From assembly GCA_029979145.1 (NCBI GenBank), contig JAPOIC010000016.1, positions 1 to 16,383 of the forward strand: a DNA stretch of 16,383 nt, given 5' to 3'. The notes beneath the pieces were generated by a model. It was not told the DNA's origin, did no database searches, and saw only the letters and a program-made list of their open reading frames with translations. This document shows positions 8,060 to 15,620 of the stretch, one piece after another. The position numbers and the translations under genes were made by a program. Each line of letters begins with the position of its first letter. The first letter of the stretch is position 1. This stretch comes from Opitutaceae bacterium. GTDB lineage: Bacteria; Verrucomicrobiota; Verrucomicrobiia; Opitutales; Opitutaceae.

Positions 8060-10822
8060 ATGAAACCCTGGCTGCAGCTTTGTCAGCGCGGCGGACGATT
8101 CTGCGTCCACTGCCTGCTGTCGTTCACCTGCTGGGCGGTGTGGCTGTTGCTCGTCGCCCTGCTCGCCGGACAGGCCTACATCGCGGTCGACAAACAGCTG
8201 CCGGTGCCGGGGTTTTTGCTCCGCTCCATGGAGCGACCGCTCGAGAACTCCGGCGTCAGCGCCAAGCTCGGCCGCACGACCTTTGACCCCACGGGCCAGG
8301 TGCTGGTCGAGAATCTGGAACTCTCGCTGCCCACCTTCGAGGAGCCGGTCGTCCGGGTGGCGTCCCTCTACGTGAAGCTCGATCCGTGGGCGCTTCTCGC
8401 CGGCCAATTCGAGCCGGTCGAACTTCGTGCCAGCGGCATCAGCCTCAGCGTGCCCGCGATGCTCTCCGACTCCGGCCGCAACGAGGTGTTGGTGGCCAAT
8501 GCCGACCTGACCGTCGTGCCCCAAGGTGAGGTGCTGGAAATCTCGCACCTCACGACCCACCTGGCCGGCGTCGCGATCAGCGCGCGCGGCACACTCGACC
8601 TCAGCCACTTCGGCTCCGCCGAAAGGACCCCCGTGATCGAACTGTTGGCGCGATCCTACCCCGCGATCTGCCGACGGCTGCCGGAGATCACGAGACCGCT
8701 CGACGGCCTGCAGGACGGGCGGATGGATCTCACCCTGCGGCCTTCCGAGAAATTCGGGGCCATCGCCCGCATCGTGTTGAGCGGCCAAGGGTATCAACCC
8801 ACGGGCGCTTTCCGCTTTGCCGCCGGACCCTTCCTTGCCAGCACGCGCATCCCGCTGCGCACCACCGAACCGTTTTTCGCCCGCATCTCCGCCTCCACCG
8901 ACCGCCTGCGCCTGCCGGAGGGCGTCACCATCGACCGCCTGCGCACCACCCTGCGCGCCCGCATCGCCACTGATCAAATCGAGTTCACGCCCCAACGCGC
9001 TGAAATCGAGGCCCGCTCCGTCGCCGTGGCCGGCGTGATGGTGCGACACCTCTCCTCCACCGTGCGTTTTGCCGGCCCCTCCGCGCTCGACACCACACTC
9101 GTCGCACGGATCGGCACCGAGCCCGTGGCCCTGGCTGGCACGTTGGATCCACCGGCCCGCACCGCGTCGCTGCACGCGACCGGCCGGTTCGATCCCGCGC
9201 TCATGAGCATGATCAGCCGAGGGGTGGGACGCGACATCCGGCCCTTCCTCGATTTCACCACCGCCCCGCGGTTCGACGTCGACCTGGCCTTCGCCCCGGG
9301 CGGAAAGTTCAAATCAGTGGAGGGGCAGGTCGCCGCCGAGAATGTCCTCGCCTACGGCGTGACCTTCAGGCGCATCGGCGGCCACATCCGGGTCGCCGAC
9401 GGTTGGTTCAAGGCCGATCACGCCGCGGCCAGCATCGGGGACAATTTTGCCACAGGCACTTACGAGCACGAGCTCGCCACCCACCGTTATCGCTTTCTCC
9501 TCACGGGCCAGCTCCGGCCCATGGCCCTGACCCCTTGGTTCCGGGACTGGTGGGAAAACTTCTGGACGAACTTCGACTTCACCGCCGCGGCCCCCGATGC
9601 CTCGGTCGACGTCACCGGACGATGGCGCGACGGACCAAGCACCAGCGTCTTCGTCTACGCCAACGGGGCCAAACCCGTGATCAACGGCGTGCCACTCGAC
9701 CACGTCACCACGCTGATCTTCCTACGGCCGAATTACTACGACGCCATGGAGGTTCACGCGTATCGCGACGGCGGCACGGCGCACGGCCATTTCACCCGTT
9801 ATCGCAATCCAGAGACCCACCAGCTGGCGCGGATGGATTTCGACTTCGCGTCCTCGCTCTCACCCGCGGTGGCCGCCGGGCTCGTTGGACCTACGGTCGA
9901 AGAAGTCGTCGCTCCCTTCAACTTCACGACTCCGGTCCAGCTCGAGGCCGCCGGCTACGTCGGCGAGGCCGGTCGCAAAATCGCCCTGCACGGAACGACC
10001 CAGGGCGATTTTACCTTCCATGATTTCCCGCTCACCGGCGTGAATTTCACCGCCACCGTCGAAGGCAACGACGTGCTCATCGATTCCCTGTCCGCCGGGT
10101 TCGCCGGCGGCACAGCCACGGGTCGCCTGCGCGTGATGGGGCCGCCCGACGCCCGACGGCTCGGCTTCGACCTCGGCCTCAAGCAAGGCAACCTGCAGCA
10201 GGCTTCCGTCACCCTTTCCGAATACCTCGCCCGCCGCCGGGGCCAGCCCGTGCCGCCCCCCAGCGCCTACATGCAGCGCAACACCAACGTGGTGCTCGAC
10301 GTCGATGTCTCCGCCGAGGGCGATCCCGACGATCCGCTCAGCTTCACGGGCTCGGGCAACGCCGAGCTCAGCGGCCGCGGCTTGGGGGAGATCCGTTTGC
10401 TTGGCCTCCTCTCCGAGCTGCTCAACTTCACCTCCCTGCGCTTCAACCGCCTGCTCACCACTTTTACCGTGGAGCGCGACCATCTCGCGTTTCCGGACGT
10501 GAATTTCACGGGCTCCAACGCCGCCATCTCCGCGCACGGCACCTACGCACTTGAGCAGGGCACCCTCGATTTCAACGCCCGCATTTTCCCCTTCCAGGAA
10601 AGCAAGTTCATCCTCAAGAGCGTGGTCGGCGCCGTGCTCAGCCCATTGTCCAACGTGCTCGAGGTGAAGCTCACCGGCCAGCTGGACAAGCCGAAGTGGG
10701 CGTTTGTGATCGGTCCCACCAATATTCTGCGCAGTCTCGGCCAAGCTGCTACCGAGGGGGAAGCCGCGGCACCTGACCCCGCTCCCGCCGAACCGCCCCC
10801 TTCTACGCCCGAAGCACCCTGA
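8060..10822 (+). CDS. AsmA-like / DUF3971-type envelope protein, 920 aa
   Basis: Large protein with one N-terminal membrane segment (about 20-43) and a long beta-strand-rich body expected to span the periplasm. The C-terminal region (about 770-885) has the AsmA-like C-terminal pattern: GRGLGEIRLLGLLSELL, then LRFNRLLTTFTVERDHLAF and LDFNARIFPF. It closes with a hydrophobic LSPLSNVLEVKLTGQLDKPKW and an Ala/Pro-rich tail. AsmA/TamB-type proteins act in lipid transfer or outer-membrane assembly; a similar role here is inference. The gene lies 39 nt after the DUF4340 gene and is followed by a 60-nt gap, so it probably ends the operon. The ATG at 8060 is chosen because it directly precedes the anchor. 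A reading as a DUF748 or TamB relative is possible. Confidence 0.85.
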   Translation: MKPWLQLCQRGGRFCVHCLLSFTCWAVWLLLVALLAGQAYIAVDKQLPVPGFLLRSMERPLENSGVSAKLGRTTFDPTGQVLVENLELSLPTFEEPVVRVASLYVKLDPWALLAGQFEPVELRASGISLSVPAMLSDSGRNEVLVANADLTVVPQGEVLEISHLTTHLAGVAISARGTLDLSHFGSAERTPVIELLARSYPAICRRLPEITRPLDGLQDGRMDLTLRPSEKFGAIARIVLSGQGYQPTGAFRFAAGPFLASTRIPLRTTEPFFARISASTDRLRLPEGVTIDRLRTTLRARIATDQIEFTPQRAEIEARSVAVAGVMVRHLSSTVRFAGPSALDTTLVARIGTEPVALAGTLDPPARTASLHATGRFDPALMSMISRGVGRDIRPFLDFTTAPRFDVDLAFAPGGKFKSVEGQVAAENVLAYGVTFRRIGGHIRVADGWFKADHAAASIGDNFATGTYEHELATHRYRFLLTGQLRPMALTPWFRDWWENFWTNFDFTAAAPDASVDVTGRWRDGPSTSVFVYANGAKPVINGVPLDHVTTLIFLRPNYYDAMEVHAYRDGGTAHGHFTRYRNPETHQLARMDFDFASSLSPAVAAGLVGPTVEEVVAPFNFTTPVQLEAAGYVGEAGRKIALHGTTQGDFTFHDFPLTGVNFTATVEGNDVLIDSLSAGFAGGTATGRLRVMGPPDARRLGFDLGLKQGNLQQASVTLSEYLARRRGQPVPPPSAYMQRNTNVVLDVDVSAEGDPDDPLSFTGSGNAELSGRGLGEIRLLGLLSELLNFTSLRFNRLLTTFTVERDHLAFPDVNFTGSNAAISAHGTYALEQGTLDFNARIFPFQESKFILKSVVGAVLSPLSNVLEVKLTGQLDKPKWAFVIGPTNILRSLGQAATEGEAAAPDPAPAEPPPSTPEAP

Positions 10823-10838
10823 CGCGGGGAAAAACTCG

Positions 10839-10868
10839 TTGCGCTGGGGCTGGGCACGTTTCTAGTTA
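10839..10868 (+). promoter_or_regulatory. Possible promoter of the truncated sensor gene
   Basis: In the 60-nt gap after the AsmA-like gene there is TTGCGC (10839-10844), 18 nt, then TAGTTA (10863-10868), in a locally AT-rich stretch unusual for this window. The ATG follows at 10883. Spacing is acceptable but the match to consensus is partial; the assignment is by eye. Confidence 0.3.
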
Positions 10869-10882
10869 GGGTAAATTCCTCA

Positions 10883-11863
10883 ATGGAAACACCGTGCACA
10901 CTGCCACGGACGCTGTGGCCAGAGCGCATCGTCGCGCCTCTGGCTGCGGCTTTGGCGGCGGTGGGCGCGGCCTCGATTTTCGGTTGGTGGTTTCAAAGCG
11001 ATCTGCTGCTGCGCCCGTTCGGCAGCATGGAGCCGATCAAATTCAACGGGGCCGTCACGCTGCTTTTACTCGGCGCCTTGGTGCTGGGTCTCGAATTCAA
11101 GGTGCGGCGCGCGACCTGGCTGGCGGTGGTGCCCTTCGCGCTTTCGACACTGACGCTCACGCAAGACGTTTTCCAAACCAACTGGAACCTCGACGAGCTC
11201 ATCGTGCGCGACACGCTGAGCGTGGCCAATCCGCACCCCGGCCGCATGTCGCCGATCAGCTCGCTGGTGCTTGCGCTCGTCAGCATCTCGCTTTGGTGGC
11301 GCGGCCGCGGCACCGCCCCCCGCCTGCGCCTGCTGGTGGAAGCCGCCATCGGTTCGCTCGCCTGTTCCGCCGGCATCACGACTCTGCTCGGACACGCCGC
11401 GGGCCTGCCCGCGGTCTACACCTGGGGCACCTCGGCGGTGACTTCACCGGTGATGGCGGTCGGCATGCTGCTGGCCGGCGCGGTGGGGTTGGTGCTCGCC
11501 TGGCGCGAGGCCATGACCCAAGGCAACGGCCCGCCAGCTTGGTCGCCGCTGCCCGCCATTGTCGCCTGTCTCACGCTTACGCTCGTCCTCTGGATCAGCC
11601 TGCGCGAGCGCGAGCAAACCTACCTCGGCGCCCGCACGCAGACGGCGATGGACGCCCTTGCCGTGCAGATTAATTCCGAGTTCGACCGGCAGGCCAATGA
11701 CATTGAGAAAATCGCCCGGCGCTGGAGCGAAGCCAACCAGAACAACGAGGTCATCTGGGAGGCCGACGCCATCACCCTGATGTCGGCCTCGCAGGTGTTC
11801 GGCTGCGACTCGGCATCACCGATCACCCCGGGCTACGAAGAAGACGGTCAGATCAGCATCTGA
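10883..11863 (+). CDS. Membrane sensor, N-terminal part only (truncated sensor kinase or cyclase likely)
   Basis: 326 aa with seven predicted hydrophobic segments (about 16-36, 54-70, 78-96, 123-139, 149-170, 184-207 and 222-240), resembling the MASE-like input regions of bacterial sensor proteins. After the last segment a CHASE-like extracytoplasmic domain begins (REREQTYLGARTQTAMDALA, then a helix to about residue 300). It then breaks off: from about 303 the sequence (QVFGCDSASPITPGYEED) no longer looks like the family, and the TGA comes at 11861-11863. No output domain (PAS, HisKA, HATPase or GGDEF) exists in any frame afterwards. The last 16 nt overlap the 3' end of the opposing sulfatase-like gene. 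It is probably a broken gene; whether the stub is expressed is unknown. Confidence 0.72.
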   Translation: METPCTLPRTLWPERIVAPLAAALAAVGAASIFGWWFQSDLLLRPFGSMEPIKFNGAVTLLLLGALVLGLEFKVRRATWLAVVPFALSTLTLTQDVFQTNWNLDELIVRDTLSVANPHPGRMSPISSLVLALVSISLWWRGRGTAPRLRLLVEAAIGSLACSAGITTLLGHAAGLPAVYTWGTSAVTSPVMAVGMLLAGAVGLVLAWREAMTQGNGPPAWSPLPAIVACLTLTLVLWISLREREQTYLGARTQTAMDALAVQINSEFDRQANDIEKIARRWSEANQNNEVIWEADAITLMSASQVFGCDSASPITPGYEEDGQISI

Positions 11864-13047
11864 ACGAGGGGCGCAAACCGCGGGTCGTCGCGGCAGGTTG
11901 CCGCCAAGTTGTGTTGCTCGTGCGGATCGGCCGTGAGGTCTATCGCCAGCCACGGTGAGCCGTCGGCATTGAGCACCAATTTCCGGTCGCGCGTGCGCAC
12001 CCCGCGCCATTCGCGGTCACACTGGTCGGGCAACGCCACCACGCTTGGCATCGAGATCATGGCGACCGAAGGGTTGCCGGACCACGCTTCTCCGCGCGCC
12101 CAGGACCGCATCATGGCCGGCAAATCAAGCAAAGATACCGCCGCCTCGTCGCGACGCGCGGTTTCATCCGGCCGCCGCACGATCAAGGGCACCCGCACGC
12201 TCTCTTCGTGCGGCCAGCCTTTGCGGAACAGCCCGTGCGCCCCGTGCATGTCGCCATGCACACTGGTAAACACGATCGTCGTGTCCGCGGGCAAGGCCGC
12301 CACCAATTGGCCAATGGCCGCATCGGTCGCGGCGAGATGCGCATAATAACCCGCCAGCTCTTGCCTTGCCCGCACTTCCACCGCACCGCCGCGCGGGACA
12401 TTCGGCGTCAGCGCGATCGAGGCTGGGAGCACCGGCGTTGCGCCGGCTGCCGGCGCTGCATAAGGCGGGTGCGGCGCCTCGAGGCTCACCACCGCAAACC
12501 ACGGGCCGGCTTGGCTGCGCAAGTATTCCGCGGCGCGGTTCGCCAAGACATCGCTTTGATAGCCATCAAACTTCACCGGCTCTGGCAGCCGTGTGCCGTG
12601 CAGCCAAGGATCGTTGAGCAAAAATCCGCCCTCAAAACCTTCCCAAAACTGGAATCCCCCGCGCCGTTCCGGCGGCACCACCATGCGCGCATGCGCCTCG
12701 CCCACTAACGGCTCATCCCGTTCGCGCGGCGCAAGGTGCCACTTGCCGAAATACGCGGTGTGATACCCCCACTCGTTTAATTCGTGCGCGATCGTGCGCG
12801 CGTTCACCGGCAGCGGATCAAAATAATCCCGCACGCCGTTCGCCGGCGACGCCACGCCGGTCAACAGCGCCGCGCGCGCGAAGGGTCCAAAGGGATGCGG
12901 CGTGACCGCCTGCGTGTAGTCCACGCCTGCGGCCGCGAGCGCATCGACGGCCGGCGAAGCGGCATTGCCGTCTCCCGCGTAGCCGCAAGCCGCCGCCCGC
13001 CACTGGGTGGTCACGATCCACAAAAGATTGGGCGGGGACGAGCGCAT
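11848..13047 (-). CDS. Sulfatase-fold protein lacking the catalytic site (pseudosulfatase)
   Basis: 399 aa of clear sulfatase architecture without a signal peptide, hence probably cytoplasmic as annotated. Conserved scaffold is present: PPNLLWIV at the N-terminus, FGKWHLAP (K102, H104), EAPHPPY (H193), the late HGDMHGAHGLFRKGW (K276), EESVRVPLIVRRP and DPHEQHNLA. However, the formylglycine motif C/S-x-P-x-R before ALLTG reads GPFAR, with Gly54 (codon at 12886-12888) in place of the nucleophile. The metal-binding Asp of the usual TDQ is Thr14, and the Asp of the usual SDHG is Val263. Sulfate-ester hydrolysis by the known mechanism is therefore unlikely. The C-terminus is short for the family. 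It starts 8 nt after the glycosidase-like gene on the same strand, so the two are likely cotranscribed. Confidence 0.88.
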   Translation of the reverse strand: MRSSPPNLLWIVTTQWRAAACGYAGDGNAASPAVDALAAAGVDYTQAVTPHPFGPFARAALLTGVASPANGVRDYFDPLPVNARTIAHELNEWGYHTAYFGKWHLAPRERDEPLVGEAHARMVVPPERRGGFQFWEGFEGGFLLNDPWLHGTRLPEPVKFDGYQSDVLANRAAEYLRSQAGPWFAVVSLEAPHPPYAAPAAGATPVLPASIALTPNVPRGGAVEVRARQELAGYYAHLAATDAAIGQLVAALPADTTIVFTSVHGDMHGAHGLFRKGWPHEESVRVPLIVRRPDETARRDEAAVSLLDLPAMMRSWARGEAWSGNPSVAMISMPSVVALPDQCDREWRGVRTRDRKLVLNADGSPWLAIDLTADPHEQHNLAATCRDDPRFAPLVQMLI

Positions 13048-13055
13048 GGCCGGAT

Positions 13056-14630
13056 TCAGCCCGTGACCGCCATTTCAATGTGGGTGATCGTCAAGGGTGC
13101 GTCCGCGAGCACCACGATTTCGTTTTCCCCATACGCCAAGTGCGCGCCGTTGACTTCGAAGTCCCGCGATCGCTTCGGATCCGGCATCGTCTGGTCATAG
13201 GGCTCGGCGAAGAGCTGCGACGTGGTCGCCTCCACCCCGTCACCCAGCCCCTGCCCGTTGAGTTGCACCGTGTAGCGCCGGCCCGGCGCCGGCCGGTCGG
13301 TCCGGACCCGCAGCACGCACCGGCGCTTGGCGGGATCTTGCTCGCCGACAAACAGCCGGGTCACCAGGGGATAGCGCGGGGACACCTCCGCGGGCAGTGT
13401 CGCCTGCGGATCGACAAACGGATGATTGAACAACGGCGAGACGGCATCGACCGCATAAAGCTTCGCCGTGCCCTCCAAGGTGGCCGGGTCGCCGACTTCG
13501 CTCAGGATCTCCCGAGGCTCCGCGTGCGCCCATTCGCGCCCCTCCGGGTCGGGCGGATTCCCGCGGCACACATACATGTTGAACAGCGAGACCCCATCCG
13601 CGCCTTGGGCATACAGCGCCGCCGCCGCCCCCCGAAACATCTCCGCGGGGGCATCCCGGGGATAAATCCGGACAAAATGCTCCACTTCACTGGCCAGATA
13701 CGAGTCAATCGTGGTGTAGACCGGCAATCCCGGGAGCGCCCGTTTGAACGCCGCCACCGGCAGCTCATAATGCAGCTGCAGAAACCGGCCCACCGTCAAA
13801 GAATCCAAATGGCCGCGCCGATGCCACTCGATCGGATCCAGACCCACCCGACGGCATCCCGACAGGCTTGAGCCCACGCGGACGCACAAGGCAATCCGGC
13901 GGCCCAGTTCCGTTCCGACCCGGTCGAGCATCGCGCGAATCTGTCCGACAAAGTCGGTCATGATCGGACAGGCCCCTTCGCTGTAGTCGCGCGGATAGGT
14001 GATCGGGTGTTCGCCAAAGTGCGGCTCGGCTGGCGGGCTGTCGCCCGGGAAAAATGGCACGCCCCGCACAAAGTCCAACTCCACTCCACCAAACGGATAG
14101 CGTCGCACCATTTCCTCGAGACACGCCAGCCGGTGAGCCCGCACGGCCGGGATCGCGTAATTGAGCCCGACGCTCTGCGGCAATCGGCATTCCGGATGCT
14201 CGCGATAGAACCGGTCGGTGTAGGGCCCTTGGAAATTCTCCAGCGTCAGGCAATGCACATCGTTCATGCGGATCGTCGCAAACGCCTCGCGACCGCTGTC
14301 CGTCACATAACGCACCAAGGCGCCGAAGGCATCGACGCCCTCCTCGCGCCATTTTGCGGCCACCCATTCCGACGCCCGCGCAAACCGCGGACCCATGCGC
14401 CGGTGAAACTCCGCGCGCTCTTCCGGGGAGTGCTTGCGCCAGTGGCACATCTCGGAGACGGCGCTGGGATAGACCATGCTCTGCCCGAAATTGGGCCCCA
14501 GCATCACCGTGCTCACCTGCGAGCCGGCAAAGAGGTCCACGTTTTCCCGCAGGTCGCTGATCGTCTCGGGCCGAATAAATGGGCCCCACGCGTCGTAGTT
14601 GTAAATCAATCGGCGGGGTCCGGTCGGCAT
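13056..14630 (-). CDS. TIM-barrel glycoside-hydrolase-like protein
   Basis: 524 aa; family not firmly recognised. The pattern of a barrel is seen: RRLIYNYDAWGPF at the start, a strand with QVSTVMLGPNF, a strand with ATIRMNDVH (residues about 118-126) and then VELDFVRGVPFF (about 183-194), where Glu and Asp sit at a strand end as in GH10-like or GHL proteins. Later come a strand LCVRVGSS and a segment GVSLFNMYV. The last about 110 residues are strand-rich (RYTVQLNGQGLG, then ENEIVVLADAPLTITHIEM) and look like an accessory beta-sandwich. The start chosen is ATG 14628-14630 (MPTGPRRLIYNYD); an upstream in-frame ATG at 14721-14723 would add 31 residues of poor coding quality. No signal peptide is seen with either start. 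It is the first gene of a two-gene unit with the pseudosulfatase. Confidence 0.8.
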   Translation of the reverse strand: MPTGPRRLIYNYDAWGPFIRPETISDLRENVDLFAGSQVSTVMLGPNFGQSMVYPSAVSEMCHWRKHSPEERAEFHRRMGPRFARASEWVAAKWREEGVDAFGALVRYVTDSGREAFATIRMNDVHCLTLENFQGPYTDRFYREHPECRLPQSVGLNYAIPAVRAHRLACLEEMVRRYPFGGVELDFVRGVPFFPGDSPPAEPHFGEHPITYPRDYSEGACPIMTDFVGQIRAMLDRVGTELGRRIALCVRVGSSLSGCRRVGLDPIEWHRRGHLDSLTVGRFLQLHYELPVAAFKRALPGLPVYTTIDSYLASEVEHFVRIYPRDAPAEMFRGAAAALYAQGADGVSLFNMYVCRGNPPDPEGREWAHAEPREILSEVGDPATLEGTAKLYAVDAVSPLFNHPFVDPQATLPAEVSPRYPLVTRLFVGEQDPAKRRCVLRVRTDRPAPGRRYTVQLNGQGLGDGVEATTSQLFAEPYDQTMPDPKRSRDFEVNGAHLAYGENEIVVLADAPLTITHIEMAVTG

Positions 14631-14776
14631 GGCAGGCGGCGCGAAACAATCTATCGGGAGGGCGGAGGCAATTCGGTTTTGGGCCAGCGACCAGTTCGTC
14701 GCCACCCCAAAATGCACCTTCATATCCGGTCCGGCATCGTTACGCTCCGCCGTTCAATGGCACCGGGAGATTCTGC
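14631..14776. promoter_or_regulatory. Divergent intergenic region
   Basis: This 146-nt stretch separates the divergent starts of the glycosidase-like gene and the UbiA-like gene. The 31-codon upstream extension of the former would fill most of it. No convincing promoter pair or operator was seen. Confidence 0.3.
14765..14769 (+). promoter_or_regulatory. Strong Shine-Dalgarno of the UbiA-like gene
   Basis: GGGAG lies 7 nt before the ATG at 14777. It is the best ribosome binding site in the window and fixes that start against upstream in-frame codons. Confidence 0.7.
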
Positions 14777-15382
14777 ATGAACGCTCGTTTCGACCATCCG
14801 ACCCGCTGGTGGCAATGGCCCACCGTGCTTTCGCTCGACGCGCCGGCGGTCGCGGTGGGTTGGCAATGGCTGTTCAGTCGCACCGCCGGGGCGGACCTAG
14901 CCTGGCACCATCACGTCATCCTCGGCGCCGCCGTCTGGCTCGCCTACGCGGCGGACCGCTGGATCGAGGGCTGGCTGGTGCCGCCCGAACGCATCCTCAC
15001 CCAACGCCACGCCTTCTATCAGCGTCATCGCTGGCCGGTACTGGCCGCTTGGGTGACCGTGCTGGCTCTTGCGGTTGGCATCGCCTGGCACGAGCTGCCG
15101 CTCTCGGAGTTTGACGCCGGGCTCATTCTTCTCGGCCCGGTTTTGCTCTATCTGCTTTCGCATCAACTCGCCCACCGCCACCACCCGTGGCGTGTGCCCA
15201 AGGAAATCTGCGTGGCCTTGCTCTTCGCCGCGGGCACGACGTGTTTCATTCTCGCCCGCGACGTCGCGGCACTCCGTGTGCCGGCGCTTCCCCTCGGACT
15301 CTTCGCTGGTATCTGCTTCGCCAACCTCGCGCTGATCTCACTCTGGGAAAGCGAGGTCGACCGGGAACACGGCCAAACCTAA
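14777..15382 (+). CDS. UbiA-like multi-pass membrane protein, N-terminal 201 aa before an in-frame stop
   Basis: Integral membrane protein with about six hydrophobic segments (about 15-33, 43-60, 87-104, 115-131, 143-160 and 168-190). The loop YAADRWIEGW followed by RHAFYQRHRW (58-86), then VPKEICVALLF (140-150), and LISLWESEVDREHG (186-199) resemble UbiA-superfamily proteins of the DRxxD/PKE type. However, the full NDxxDxxxD prenyl-diphosphate motif is not seen. The frame ends at TAA 15380-15382, codon 202, but the same frame runs on for 76 more residues that continue the protein. As written the product lacks the last membrane segments, so this is likely the 5' piece of a pseudogene. Start supported by GGGAG 7 nt upstream. 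The prenyltransferase assignment is tentative. Confidence 0.75.
   Translation: MNARFDHPTRWWQWPTVLSLDAPAVAVGWQWLFSRTAGADLAWHHHVILGAAVWLAYAADRWIEGWLVPPERILTQRHAFYQRHRWPVLAAWVTVLALAVGIAWHELPLSEFDAGLILLGPVLLYLLSHQLAHRHHPWRVPKEICVALLFAAGTTCFILARDVAALRVPALPLGLFAGICFANLALISLWESEVDREHGQT
15380..15382 (+). other. In-frame TAA interrupting the UbiA-like gene
   Basis: The codons around it read GGC CAA ACC TAA CTC GCC CTT, in the frame used both before and after. A single change such as TCA to TAA would account for it; reading error in the assembly is an alternative. Confidence 0.7.
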
Positions 15383-15613
15383 CTCGCCCTTCAACACCCG
15401 CACCGCGCGCGGTTGCTGCACGCCTTGCCGTGGGTACTCGCCGCCTTCGCCACCCATCCGGCCGTGGCAATCTCCGCCCTTGCTGCCAGCAGCCTGATGC
15501 TGGGGATGGTCGATCTGCTGCACTCGCGAAATGGACGAAAATTGAGCCGGGTGCTCGCCGACGCCGCTTTGCTGACGCCGTGGCCACTCTGGTTGCTTGT
15601 CGCGTTGCATTAA
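15383..15613 (+). pseudogene. Detached 3' part of the UbiA-like gene
   Basis: Seventy-six codons in the same frame as the upstream part, ending at TAA 15611-15613. They encode LALQHPHRARLLHALPWV and about two to three hydrophobic helices, then RVLADAALLTPWPLWLL, a C-terminus typical of UbiA-like membrane proteins. Codon use is as in the rest of the gene. There is no ATG or Shine-Dalgarno near its beginning (only a TTG at 15413), so separate translation is unlikely. Confidence 0.7.
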
Positions 15614-15620
15614 GCGCGAC

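Noticed and set aside
11816..12010. Minus-strand frame reading toward the junction, ending VFFVARGDR
   Set aside because: It overlaps the sulfatase-like gene in another frame and shows no family resemblance, so it is not a missing C-terminus.
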